Below, in pieces: positions 1 to 6,956 of a stretch of 10,826 nucleotides of DNA. Under the pieces are notes generated by a model. The model ran no database searches. It was not told where the DNA came from and saw only the letters and a program-made list of their open reading frames with translations. The stretch comes from Gemmatimonadales bacterium UBA1120 (lineage in GTDB: Bacteria > Gemmatimonadota > Gemmatimonadetes > Longimicrobiales > Gaopeijiaceae): assembly GCA_002313925.1 (NCBI GenBank), contig DCAZ01000098.1:1-10826 (forward strand). Direction: 5' to 3'. A program made the position numbers and the translations under genes. The stretch's first letter is position 1. The number at the start of each line of letters is the position of its first letter.

Positions 1-528
1 GCGTTCGCCAAGCGGCCTGTTCTCCGGGTTGTCATATGTGCCGAATTGGCGCCTGAATGCCCTATAATCTGTTATCCGTTGCTCACCTGTTTTGGTAAAT
101 GGAGGCCTACGACCGTCCGGTGGATGCGTTAGAAGTGAGCTTCTGGGCTCTCCATGTACGATTGCTACTCGGTCGCCCCGATCTATATAGACGTTGTTGT
201 AGCCGCCAGTCGAACGGGCAGTCCTAGGTGGTGGCCGACTCGGGTCACTTGCTTGCGCCCCTCTTTCCACGCGGGCCTCTGCTCTGCCTTCAAGGGTCGC
301 AACCTGATCCCAACTGAAGACAGGACTCTGGTCTTCTGCACGCTCGAACGGAGTAATCGTTTTGTTTGTCCAGTTGCCTTGGAGGTCTGGATGACCATCC
401 GGTGTTCTGGGCATTACCCATTGCTCAGTTTCTTGAGGATCTACCTGTCCGGCTGACTGTGCGCAGAGTCCAGAGAATGCCATGGTAACCAGTAGCACTA
501 GGAAAGATGCTGGATATCGAACACTCAT
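1..528 (-). CDS. Secreted protein of the 'GHPDLQGNWTN' family, C-terminus beyond left edge
   Basis: This reading frame stays open for 176 codons from an ATG at 528 down to base 1 and has no stop inside the window, so the C-terminal half is missing. An AGGGGG ribosome binding site lies 6 bases before the ATG. The protein starts with a Sec signal (MSVRYPASFLVLLVTMAF, cleavage probably near CAQSA). It then carries WVMPRTPDGHPDLQGNWTN at about residues 37-55, TPFER, ASDPSRPPP, GDRVAIVHGEPRSSL and FGTYDNPENRPLGER. The same blocks occur in the same order in the protein at 8511-9584, so the two are paralogues. This copy lacks the short Cys-containing insert (VCIDGPTSC) of the other. The family is frequent in Acidobacteriota-like genomes, but I know of no established function. 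It is divergent from the copper protein gene at 807. Confidence 0.88.
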   Translation of the reverse strand, partial: MSVRYPASFLVLLVTMAFSGLCAQSAGQVDPQETEQWVMPRTPDGHPDLQGNWTNKTITPFERAEDQSPVFSWDQVATLEGRAEARVERGAQASDPSRPPPRTARSTGGYNNVYIDRGDRVAIVHGEPRSSLLTHPPDGRRPPFTKTGEQRITDYRAFRRQFGTYDNPENRPLGER

Positions 529-644
529 TTGCTACCCCCTTAGGCTCTCTGGATAAAGCCTTGGCCAGTTCAGTGAATCTAGCGCACCGAAGAGACTCCA
601 ATGAGCCAATATGAGGTGAATCCCCCTCGGTAAGCCAGTCATTT

Positions 645-683
645 TGGGGTTCTTGGACTCTAGAGTATGGAGTATGGGGTTCT
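645..683. repeat. 9-base direct repeat, 30-base period, in divergent promoter region
   Basis: TGGGGTTCT occurs at 645-653 and again at 675-683, a spacing of 30 bases or about three helical turns. Both lie in the 278-base region between the divergent genes starting at 528 (minus) and 807 (plus). GAGTATGG is also repeated between the copies (663-674). Such spacing would suit a dimeric regulator binding one DNA face, but short repeats can occur by chance. No clear sigma-70 promoter for either gene was found in this region. Confidence 0.3.
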
Positions 684-746
684 CACACGTCTCTATTTGG
701 CGGATACCTTGCCATACGCTTCTGTCTTGGGTATTGATCGGTACTA

Positions 747-785
747 TGCCAAACTCAGTTTTTAAATGATTGGCATGCTGAGTTT
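747..785. promoter_or_regulatory. Overlapping inverted repeats just upstream of the copper protein gene
   Basis: TGCCAA (747-752) is the exact inverse of TTGGCA (770-775), and AAACTCAG (751-758) is the exact inverse of CTGAGTTT (778-785). The two pairs overlap and end about 8 bases before the GGGAGG ribosome binding site (794-799). An AT-rich stretch (759-769) lies in the middle. This may be an operator or a 5'-leader RNA hairpin controlling translation. The symmetry is visible; the function is inferred. Confidence 0.35.
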
Positions 786-806
786 TGCCCGACGGGAGGC
801 CCTTAT

Positions 807-2180
807 ATGCTCAGAGTGATTCCTACAAGTGTCGTTAGAATCGCCCGGTTGATTGCACTAGCATTTATTGCCCAGGCTATGGTCGGGCCATTAGATGCTC
901 AAGATGCACAGGGTGTGAGAGTCGTCGTCGCCGATCAGATTCCAGCGGTAACACACGACGCACCTACGTTTTATGCCGACGTCCTACCGATCCTGCATGA
1001 GAACTGTGTTTCATGCCACCAGCCTGCTGGATTGAACATGGGAGGGAACGTGGCACCGTTCTCTCTGATGACCTATGAAGATGCGCGCCCGCGGGCCCGC
1101 AGAATCGCGAGCGCCATAAGGGAAGGTCGCATGCCGCCTTGGTCTGCGGCAGAATGGCAACACGGGATGTTCAAGGGCGACCGTTACCTGGAAGATGATG
1201 AGAAAACAACGCTGATCGCTTGGGCAGAGGAAGGCGCGAGTGCTGGGGATCCTGAAGATGCGCCCCCGGTGCCCGAAGCTGTGTTATCTGCATCTATAGG
1301 TGCGAACGATTGGTTCCTGGGTGAACCGGATCTGGTACTAGAATTCGATGAGCAGTACTGCATGGATGACGATGTTCGCGATATATATGTGAATATCCCC
1401 GTTCAGCTTACGGAGGACATGCTACCGGAAGATCGATGGATTCAATCGATCGAATATCGTAACGGACCTGCAGTGCATCACATCATAGGTGGTGTCGGAG
1501 GCTTGGTTCCCGGAGCTAAGCCGAGAATTTATGAAGAGGGCTATGGTCGACTACTTCGTTCGGGGCCACGGGAGATCATGTTCAACATGCACTACAATAA
1601 GGAGCCTGGGCCCGGAACCGCTGTGTGCAGCAATATCAAAGCAGGCATTACGTTCAAAAAAGATGGGGATGTAATTCGCCATGTTACCGGTGGTGACCAA
1701 CTCTGGATGAATCCGGCTTCACTCTTGATACCAGCTGGGGACCCGAGCTACTCCAAATCCATTGAATATGAATTTGAAGAAGACGTAGAGATTTTGAGCT
1801 TTATGCCGCACATGCATCTGCGTGGGAAGGCTGCTTTGTACGAGATCACATATCCTGACGGGCGACATGAGACCCTTCTCCATGTTCCTAAGTACGAGTT
1901 CAACTGGCAGCACTCGTACGCGTTTAGGGAGCCTGTTTTTGCACCCAAGGGTTCGGCGCTCCGATTCACGCTTTGGTGGGATAATTCAGAGGATAATCCA
2001 AACAACCCTGATCCGAGTGTTGATGTCCGCTGGGGACGCCCCACACATGCTGAAATGTCGCAGGGTTATATGAACTTCCAGACTCTGGATGAGAGGCATA
2101 TTGTGGTAGGGGATCCATTACCTGAGGATCTTAGATCTGGATCAGACGAGGATCCTAGGAGTCGTGTGCGCGGACGGTAA
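807..2180 (+). CDS. Secreted cytochrome c fused to PHM-like copper type II monooxygenase domain
   Basis: This is a 457-residue periplasmic redox protein. The ATG follows GGGAGG by 7 bases. Residues 1-31 form a signal peptide. A small cytochrome c domain follows, with a single haem motif NCVSCH (C67, C70, H71) and a downstream RMPPW (M109) that could give the axial ligand. The C-terminal part has the ligand pattern of the copper type II ascorbate-dependent monooxygenases (peptidylglycine alpha-hydroxylating and dopamine beta-monooxygenases). VHHII (H224, H225) and FNMHYN (H262) would form the CuH site; PHMHLRG (H335, H337) and HAEM (M417) would form the CuM site. All six expected copper ligands are therefore visible. 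In the family, copper cycles electrons to hydroxylate a C-H bond with O2; here the fused haem may supply electrons in place of ascorbate (inference). The substrate cannot be told from sequence. It appears monocistronic, ended by the hairpin at 2203-2240. Confidence 0.85.
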   Translation: MLRVIPTSVVRIARLIALAFIAQAMVGPLDAQDAQGVRVVVADQIPAVTHDAPTFYADVLPILHENCVSCHQPAGLNMGGNVAPFSLMTYEDARPRARRIASAIREGRMPPWSAAEWQHGMFKGDRYLEDDEKTTLIAWAEEGASAGDPEDAPPVPEAVLSASIGANDWFLGEPDLVLEFDEQYCMDDDVRDIYVNIPVQLTEDMLPEDRWIQSIEYRNGPAVHHIIGGVGGLVPGAKPRIYEEGYGRLLRSGPREIMFNMHYNKEPGPGTAVCSNIKAGITFKKDGDVIRHVTGGDQLWMNPASLLIPAGDPSYSKSIEYEFEEDVEILSFMPHMHLRGKAALYEITYPDGRHETLLHVPKYEFNWQHSYAFREPVFAPKGSALRFTLWWDNSEDNPNNPDPSVDVRWGRPTHAEMSQGYMNFQTLDERHIVVGDPLPEDLRSGSDEDPRSRVRGR

Positions 2181-2202
2181 CATTACCTAACGCAAATGAA
2201 GT

Positions 2203-2240
2203 TCAGGGCGCCGGCCTCCTCATTGGAGTCGGCGCCCTGA
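2203..2240. terminator. Convergent-gene hairpin terminator
   Basis: TCAGGGCGCCG (2203-2213) pairs perfectly with CGGCGCCCTGA (2230-2240), and CTCC/GGAG can extend the stem inside it. It sits between the stops of two convergent genes (2180 plus, 2246 minus). On the plus strand it is followed by CTATTTTA; on the minus strand by a weak T-rich stretch. It probably serves both genes. Confidence 0.75.
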
Positions 2241-2245
2241 CTATT

Positions 2246-3247
2246 TTATGGACTTAGACGACAAAGCATGGCCATAGATTCTGGAGCCGTAATTGACCGC
2301 TGTTCTTGGACTACGTCTGGAAGTGCAAACAATAGCTCGCAAGCCAGGATCAAGTTTTCCAGTGCAAGGCTAGTGTCGGAGTGTTCCGGACCGAGCTCGG
2401 CTCTCCTGATATCCAGAGACCGCCGATAGAGTGGGACCGCTTCAGCGTACCGCCTCTGGTGGTGGTAGAGCGAAGCTAGGTTGATCAGGATATTAGCGAC
2501 GTCTGGGTGACTCGAGCCTAGCACTGCCTCCCTGATCGCTAATACGCGTTCGTAGACTGGCCTGGCCTCTGCATATCGGCCCAGATCGTCATAGAGCATA
2601 CCCAGATTGCTCAGGACGTGGGCCACTTCTAAGTGATTTGGCCCTAGCACAATTTCGTCGATTGCTAGGGCTCGCTCATATAGTGGTTCCGCTTCGTCAT
2701 AACGGGACTGCATCGCATAGAAGAAAGCCAGATTATTCATCGCGAATGCCACATCCGGGTGGGCCGGGCCCAGGGTGGATTCCCTAATTGCCAGGGCCCG
2801 CTCGTATAGCGGCTCCGCTTCGTCATAACGGGACTGGACTCCGTAGGTGAAAGCTAAGCTGTTCAGTGTGAGCGCTACTTCCAAATGCTGAGGACCGAGC
2901 ACTGTTTCACGGATAATAAGCGCCCGCCGCAGGAGTGGTTCCGCTTCTTCATAGCGATCTTGAGCATTGTAGATGAAGCCCAGATTGTGCAGGGTAAGCG
3001 CTACGTCCGGGTGGTCCAGCCCGAGGGCTTTTTCGCGAATATCAAGTGTCTGCCAGAGTCTGGTCTCCGCTTCGTCGTGGAGGCCCTGGTCGGCTAATAA
3101 GGTTGCCTCGTCGAAGAGCCTATGAGCGATAGCGAGGATCGAATCAGTGGGGACTGCTTGACTGTGAAGCGTACCCGAGATCTGAACAAGCGGAAGGCCA
3201 AGGCAGAAGGCCAAAGTCAAGATCAAGGCTCGCGGCAGTGGTGTCAC
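2246..3247 (-). CDS. Secreted tetratricopeptide (TPR) repeat protein, kinesin-light-chain-like repeats
   Basis: This is a 333-residue protein beginning at a GTG; no ATG lies nearby and no strong ribosome binding site is seen. An N-terminal hydrophobic segment (about residues 6-31, ending HSQA) looks like a Sec signal. Residues 45-296 hold about six helical repeats of exactly 42 residues of the TPR_10/TPR_12 type. The core pattern is 'LxNLAxxYxxQxRYxEAEPLYxRALAIRExxLGPxHPDVA', seen clearly from about residue 87 on, with a degenerate first copy. Such proteins are binding scaffolds without enzyme activity; the partner is unknown. Its C-terminus (from about 300) is outside the repeats. It lies 55 bases downstream of the S9 peptidase on the same strand, so co-transcription is possible. 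Repeats three and four are nearly identical in DNA. Confidence 0.88.
   Translation of the reverse strand: MTPLPRALILTLAFCLGLPLVQISGTLHSQAVPTDSILAIAHRLFDEATLLADQGLHDEAETRLWQTLDIREKALGLDHPDVALTLHNLGFIYNAQDRYEEAEPLLRRALIIRETVLGPQHLEVALTLNSLAFTYGVQSRYDEAEPLYERALAIRESTLGPAHPDVAFAMNNLAFFYAMQSRYDEAEPLYERALAIDEIVLGPNHLEVAHVLSNLGMLYDDLGRYAEARPVYERVLAIREAVLGSSHPDVANILINLASLYHHQRRYAEAVPLYRRSLDIRRAELGPEHSDTSLALENLILACELLFALPDVVQEQRSITAPESMAMLCRLSP
2689..2836 (-). repeat. 126-base tandem repeat inside the TPR gene
   Basis: A 22-base stretch at 2689-2710 recurs exactly at 2815-2836, an offset of 126 bases or 42 codons, the length of one TPR unit. The surrounding codons are also closely similar. This points to recent duplication of a unit or to gene conversion between neighbouring repeats. 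Confidence 0.8.
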
Positions 3248-3302
3248 TGTTTGATACCGCTTAACAAGTAGTTCGCCAGGAAATGCCCGTCACATCAACT
3301 AT

Positions 3303-5378
3303 TCAATGATTGTCACCATCGCTCACGGGCACTGTGTTAGCAGATTTCATGTAGGTATCCCACCACCGGAGTTCATTTACCATCCGATGCACGTTATTCC
3401 AGTGCCCCCGAATGCCGTGTGCCATGCCTTCATAGATGATGAGCTTGGTGGGCACGCGTTGTTTTTTTAGAGATGTGTATAACTGGATCGAGCCTTCTAG
3501 AGGTACCCGGTAGTCCTCCTCACCATGAACAAACAGAGTTGCTGCCTGCACTCCGCCCGAGTTCAGATAGGCGGATTGCTTGATCATGATCTCACGAGCC
3601 TCTGGGTCCCAGGGTGGACCTAGGAATTCCAGTTCCTTGGTACGAGCGACGTCTGAAAGCGCGTAGTTACTGGTCCAATTGGAAGCTCCAGCACCGGATA
3701 TAGCTGCCTCAAACCGGTCTGGATATCTAGTGATCAACCAGTTGGTCAGGATGCCACCATACGAGTGACCGGTGGTCCCTACGTGTTCCCGGTCAATTGG
3801 GTATCGAGTGATGAGATGGTCGATGCCTGAGAGTACATCTTCTCCGTCATTCGTGCCCCATGCTCCCCAGGTCCCCCACTTGAATGCGTCTCCGTAGCCT
3901 GTTGAGCTACGGAAATTAGGCAGAAAGACAAAGTATCCATTCGCTGCAAAGAGCATATTCTTGAAGTTGAATCCATATCCTGACGCGGAATGTGGACCTC
4001 CATGGTTCACGACAATCAGTGGGTATCGCCCCTGTGGATCGTAGCCGAATGGGTATAAAAGAAACCCCTCGACCGGTGTGCCATCGTAACTCTTGTAGAG
4101 GATCTGCTCTGATGGGTGGGTTGCAACCTCAACTTCTGTGAAAAAGTCAGCGTGGATATCGGTGAGCCGTTTCTCGTTCCCGCCATCGATGTCAGCAACA
4201 TATATGTCTGAAGGCCTCTCAAATTCTCCGACAGTGTAGGTCATCCGTTGGAAAGATTCATCAATGTCGAGGCCATTGATTCGTCGATGTCCAGTCGTGA
4301 CCTGTTCTACATCTCCGCCGTTCGGAGAGACGCGGAAGAGGTGCCTGGCTCCTCCGATTCCGGTAACGAAGTAGATGTACTGATTGTCTGGCGACCACAT
4401 CGGATTGCCCGGGTCGAGGTCCCAGTCTTCAGTGAGGTTCAGCGGCTCACCACCATCGGCTGGTTGGACATACAAGTCTCTTGGCCCACCGTGCTTCAAC
4501 TTTCGATCAATGATCATGTTGGTACCGAAGGCGCGCGTATAAGAGATCCATCGTCCATCCGGTGAGAACCCAGCACTCGAGTACGTATAGCCGTCGTTGG
4601 TGAGGCGAGTCAGCTCACCCTCGAAAGTGAGCAAGAAAAGATCTGAACGGCCGTAGGCAAGTTCATCAAGAACGGCTTCATCAGCTGTAAAGAGGAGCCC
4701 ATTGCCATCAGGTCTCCATCGCAGGTTGCTTGGTCGTAACCCCAGCTGCGTAAGCTGTCGTGGTCTCTCGCTGCCCTCTGTGGCTGCGATAAAGATCTCG
4801 GTTAGTGCCTGTTCGCTTGCATCAGGGAGAGGGAATCTCTGACCGTCCCTCCGGAATGGATACCAGTCGAAAGCATCCCCTCTGAACCTTTCCTCATGTC
4901 GGCGTTCAAACTCTGATAGATTGGATTCTGGGAGCTCAGGCTTGGGCATATCTTGTGTGAGTGCTGTCCACTGCCCATCCGGGCTCTGCACACCTGGAGA
5001 AGCGACACTCTCATCCCTTACTGCAGGCCCGTCTGGTCGTTCAGGATCAGTGAGCCAGACGGCATCTTGGTGACTGAACCTCAAATGCCCATCATCGGAC
5101 CACCGAGGATTGGAAACATTCTGGCCATTGTGTTGCACCCTTACGGGTATCCCGGATCCGTCCGATCGCACCACCCATGACTCGGTTGTGGTCCCATTTG
5201 TCTCTTCAATACGTTGAGATACCGTGAATGTGATCCAATCGCCTGATGGGGAGATCATCGGAGACCCGACGCTCTTTATCCTATAATAGTCCTCAAGCGT
5301 TAGCTGGCGTCCCATTTGAGCAGAAATGGGAACCGGTGTGAGGATTACTAAACACATAAAAAAGACAGTGCGAAGCAT
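3303..5378 (-). CDS. Secreted S9 family serine peptidase (prolyl oligopeptidase / acylaminoacyl-peptidase type)
   Basis: This exopeptidase-type serine hydrolase probably cleaves short peptides in the periplasm. Numbering below is from the upstream ATG at 5384 (693 residues). A signal peptide covers residues 1-22 (ends ISAQ). A beta-propeller of WD40/PD40-like 'SPDGxWI' units spans roughly 30-410, followed by the alpha/beta-hydrolase domain (about 430-680). The catalytic set is visible: HGGP oxyanion region (461-464), GHSYGG nucleophile elbow (S541), D624 in GEEDYRVP and H656 in GMAHG. Length is normal for the family. Two ATGs compete: GGAG touches the first (5384) but sits 6 bases before the second (5378), so 5378 is preferred. 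S9 relatives with dipeptidyl-peptidase activity look similar, so the exact specificity is open. Confidence 0.93.
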   Translation of the reverse strand: MLRTVFFMCLVILTPVPISAQMGRQLTLEDYYRIKSVGSPMISPSGDWITFTVSQRIEETNGTTTESWVVRSDGSGIPVRVQHNGQNVSNPRWSDDGHLRFSHQDAVWLTDPERPDGPAVRDESVASPGVQSPDGQWTALTQDMPKPELPESNLSEFERRHEERFRGDAFDWYPFRRDGQRFPLPDASEQALTEIFIAATEGSERPRQLTQLGLRPSNLRWRPDGNGLLFTADEAVLDELAYGRSDLFLLTFEGELTRLTNDGYTYSSAGFSPDGRWISYTRAFGTNMIIDRKLKHGGPRDLYVQPADGGEPLNLTEDWDLDPGNPMWSPDNQYIYFVTGIGGARHLFRVSPNGGDVEQVTTGHRRINGLDIDESFQRMTYTVGEFERPSDIYVADIDGGNEKRLTDIHADFFTEVEVATHPSEQILYKSYDGTPVEGFLLYPFGYDPQGRYPLIVVNHGGPHSASGYGFNFKNMLFAANGYFVFLPNFRSSTGYGDAFKWGTWGAWGTNDGEDVLSGIDHLITRYPIDREHVGTTGHSYGGILTNWLITRYPDRFEAAISGAGASNWTSNYALSDVARTKELEFLGPPWDPEAREIMIKQSAYLNSGGVQAATLFVHGEEDYRVPLEGSIQLYTSLKKQRVPTKLIIYEGMAHGIRGHWNNVHRMVNELRWWDTYMKSANTVPVSDGDNH

Positions 5379-5540
5379 GGTCATCTCCAGCTTATTGTCA
5401 TGTATTCTTAGGTTCTAACGCCGACTTCTGTTTGTGGTGAGGTATTCCAGAACGCTTTGCTTCGACCCACGTTGATGACTCCGATTTTCACTGCCGAGAA
5501 TAGCCCCTGAAGGCCCAATCGGCGATCCTTCGGTGATTGT

Positions 5541-5987
5541 TTACCGCATGGGAGAAAAGTCTGTTGGGTCTAGAAAGACTCTTTCTAGACCTGTAATTAG
5601 CCGGCCATCCTTTTGTGATTCTTCAGCAACGCTTTGCCACTCTGGATCGCTTGAAAAATCGCGCCAACTTTGCTCGGCTGCCTCCCGCGAAGGGTGTGCT
5701 AGCACGTAGATCAGGGTGTTGGCTGAGAGCGGCTCATCCTGTGGGGTCCAGTAACCAACATTCGTCATACCATGTTTTTCGAAGATTCTGAGAGTGTGGT
5801 CCCTGAATCGGGCGAGCAGATCGTCGAACTTTCCTTCTGCTGCTGTATATGTTCTTAGCTCAAACACTTGATCCACTTCTGGACCTGCACTTGCCTCTTC
5901 GCTAACGGATATAGAGTTACCGCTCATGCAGCCTGAGCTGCCGATAGTTGTAATCAAGGAGAAAAATAGAAGTCGCTTGCCAGTCAT
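5541..5987 (-). CDS. NIPSNAP-domain putative lipoprotein
   Basis: This is a small exported protein of about 148 residues. The frame is open from an ATG at 6011, but the ATG at 5987 follows AAAGGA by 8 bases and begins directly with a signal sequence (MTGKRLLFFSLITTIGSSGC), so it is the better start. The Cys at residue 20 may be lipidated, although the lipobox (SSGC) is not ideal. The rest (from VFELRTYTAAEGK to LERVFLDPTDFSP) is one ferredoxin-like alpha/beta barrel domain of the NIPSNAP family. Typical marks are the opening 'ELRTY', 'LLARFRDHTLRIFEKHGM' and 'LIYVLAHPSREAAEQSWRDF'. The biochemical role of bacterial NIPSNAP proteins is not established. It lies 156 bases upstream of the S9 peptidase on the same strand. 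Confidence 0.85.
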   Translation of the reverse strand: MTGKRLLFFSLITTIGSSGCMSGNSISVSEEASAGPEVDQVFELRTYTAAEGKFDDLLARFRDHTLRIFEKHGMTNVGYWTPQDEPLSANTLIYVLAHPSREAAEQSWRDFSSDPEWQSVAEESQKDGRLITGLERVFLDPTDFSPMR

Positions 5988-6106
5988 TCTTCTGTTCCTT
6001 TGCCGTGGCATAACCGTCCACGACTTCGAGCGATCTTAACCTTTACTTTCTACGTCGATTTCTAGCTCCTAGGGGTCTCGAGAGCAAGCTTCTGCACAGA
6101 AAGCAA

Positions 6107-6136
6107 ACGGGAGAGCCCATCCCTGGACTCCCCCGT
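6107..6136 (-). terminator. Hairpin terminator downstream of tRNA-Pro(GGG)
   Basis: ACGGGAGAG (6107-6115) pairs with CTCCCCCGT (6128-6136) with one mismatch. Read on the minus strand it follows the tRNA-Pro by about 35 bases and is followed by TTGCTTTC. Read on the plus strand it is followed by five T residues, but no plus-strand gene ends here. It most likely ends the tRNA-Pro transcript. Confidence 0.6.
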
Positions 6137-6171
6137 TTTTGTAAATCGTTACTGTCGAACCCTTTCCCAAA

Positions 6172-6245
6172 TCGGGACGGCCGGATTCGAACCGGCGACC
6201 CCCTGAACCCCATTCAGGTGCGCTACCGGGCTGCGCCACGTCCCG
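6172..6245 (-). tRNA. tRNA-Pro(GGG)
   Basis: This folds as a full cloverleaf on the minus strand: acceptor CGGGACG/CGTCCCG, D-arm GCGC..GCGC, anticodon stem CCTGA/TCAGG with loop ATGGGGT, and T-arm CCGG-TTCGAAT-CCGG. Position 73 is A and no CCA is encoded. It is the only tRNA here on this strand, divergent from the 17-gene array. A second Pro gene, (CGG), is in that array. Confidence 0.95.
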
Positions 6246-6256
6246 AGGGGTGGGAA

Positions 6257-6285
6257 AGGTAAAGCTCGTTGGGGGGTTGTCTCAA
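6257..6285 (-). promoter_or_regulatory. Candidate promoter of tRNA-Pro
   Basis: On the minus strand TTGAGA (6285-6280) and TTACCT (6262-6257) are 17 bases apart, and the tRNA begins 11 bases further on. The -35 element is good and the -10 weak. Confidence 0.35.
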
Positions 6286-6333
6286 CCGGGTTCCGCTTCT
6301 TGTTGGACGAGCCTAGGGGTGCAAAAAAACGGG

Positions 6334-6363
6334 TTGACCTCTTATCTGCGGCCCGACTAACTT
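6334..6363 (+). promoter_or_regulatory. Candidate sigma-70 promoter of the tRNA array
   Basis: TTGACC (6334-6339) and TAACTT (6358-6363) are separated by 18 bases. The start site would fall near 6370, about 6 bases before tRNA-fMet. No other convincing promoter was found before tRNA-Phe, so this may drive the whole array. Confidence 0.55.
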
Positions 6364-6375
6364 CTTTCCCGCTAT

Positions 6376-6449
<74 letters not shown>

Positions 6450-6513
6450 TTTGCTTTTGAAGCGTCGCCCCACAACGGTGTTTCCCACGTTAAGATGACC
6501 CGAGGATTGCACG

Positions 6514-6591
6514 ATGCAGACATGGAGGTTTTGGACGGTCACTGATACATGGAGCCCGCGATGGCGGGCGGGGCCGGGGAGCCGTCTTTAG
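6514..6591 (+). CDS. Possible Trp-rich leader peptide (25 codons)
   Basis: An ATG at 6514 preceded by GAGG (8-base gap) opens a 25-codon frame ending in TAG (6589-6591). It begins MQTWRFWTVTDTWSPRW, with Trp at codons 4, 7, 13 and 17. It lies between tRNA-fMet and tRNA-Phe and overlaps the first hairpin of the attenuator-like structure at 6554-6651. In known leader peptides of this kind (trp, his, phe operons), stalling at the scarce amino acid's codons selects the antiterminator. The region is G-rich, which raises the chance of TGG codons, so it may be a chance frame. Confidence 0.35.
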   Translation: MQTWRFWTVTDTWSPRWRAGPGSRL

Positions 6592-6651
6592 CTTAGGCCC
6601 TCTCCGAAAAAGCCCCCGTCCGCGCTTAACTTGGCTCGGACGGGTTTTTTT
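6554..6651 (+). promoter_or_regulatory. Attenuator-like alternative RNA structures ahead of the tRNA-Phe/Trp cluster
   Basis: Four segments can pair in two exclusive ways. GCCCGC (6554-6559) pairs with GCGGGC (6564-6569) around a GATG loop. The second segment, 6564-6573, can instead pair over 10 bases (one G:U) with 6614-6623. That pairing would occupy the 5' half of the terminator stem, 6615-6622/6637-6644. This is the 1:2, 2:3, 3:4 order of a translation-coupled attenuator. Stalling at Trp codon 13 (6550-6552) would mask segment 1 and favour antitermination. The pairings are seen in sequence; the regulation is inferred, and G- and C-rich tracts pair easily by chance. Confidence 0.4.
6615..6651 (+). 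terminator. Intrinsic terminator between tRNA-fMet and tRNA-Phe
   Basis: CCCGTCCG (6615-6622) pairs perfectly with CGGACGGG (6637-6644), directly followed by seven T residues. It lies 5 bases before tRNA-Phe and inside the tRNA array. It either ends the fMet transcript, with an unseen promoter for the rest, or is conditional as described for 6554-6651. Confidence 0.88.
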
Positions 6652-6656
6652 ATGGA

Positions 6657-6729
6657 GGCCAGGTAGCTCAGTTGGTAGAGCACATGACTGAAAATCATGG
6701 TGTCGGCAGTTCGATTCTGCCCCTGGCCA
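6657..6729 (+). tRNA. tRNA-Phe(GAA)
   Basis: Acceptor GGCCAGG/CCTGGCC, D-arm GCTC/GAGC, anticodon stem CATGA/TCATG with loop CTGAAAA, T-loop TTCGATT, and A at position 73. No CCA is encoded. It starts 5 bases after the internal terminator. Confidence 0.97.
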
Positions 6730-6761
6730 TTTTCTCGAAGCCGGAGGTGGAGGGATTATTT

Positions 6762-6834
6762 AGGTCCGTAGCTCAATTGGTAGAGCACCGGTCTCCAAAA
6801 CCGGCGGTTGGGGGTTCGATTCCCTCCGGGCCTG
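6762..6834 (+). tRNA. tRNA-Trp(CCA)
   Basis: Acceptor AGGTCCG/CGGGCCT (one wobble), anticodon stem CCGGT/ACCGG with loop CTCCAAA, T-loop TTCGATT, and G at position 73 as usual for tRNA-Trp. No 3' CCA is encoded. It is a possible target of the Trp-codon leader upstream. Confidence 0.97.
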
Positions 6835-6850
6835 TATAAAGAGCTGCTGG

Positions 6851-6922
6851 GTCCCGGTCGTCTAATGGTTAGGACACCAGGTTTTCAACCTGGCAATCGG
6901 GGTTCGATTCCCCGTCGGGATA
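6851..6922 (+). tRNA. tRNA-Glu(TTC)
   Basis: Acceptor GTCCCGG/TCGGGAT with wobble ends, D-arm GTC..GAC, anticodon stem CCAGG/CCTGG with loop TTTTCAA, T-arm GGGG-TTCGATT-CCCC. No CCA is encoded. It is the only gene of the locus with T at position 34. Confidence 0.96.
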
Positions 6923-6956
6923 TGAAGTTGAAGCATAGTAAGGAGTTGTGCGAATA

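Noticed and set aside
154..456. Plus- and minus-strand frames of 100 and 71 codons
   Set aside because: They lie antisense or out of frame to the edge gene at 1-528, which has a signal peptide, a ribosome binding site and a clear paralogue in this window.
5490..5530. Weak hairpin CAATC/GATTG before the NIPSNAP stop
   Set aside because: The stem is only five pairs and the T-run is on the wrong strand for the minus-strand gene.
6450..6656. SRP 4.5S RNA, tmRNA, RNase P RNA or T-box leader in the fMet-Phe spacer
   Set aside because: I found no GGAAG-type SRP tetraloop region, no RNase P GAGGAAAGTCC motif, no tmRNA ends, and no T-box motif (AGGGTGGNACCGCG). The spacer is also too short for RNase P or tmRNA.
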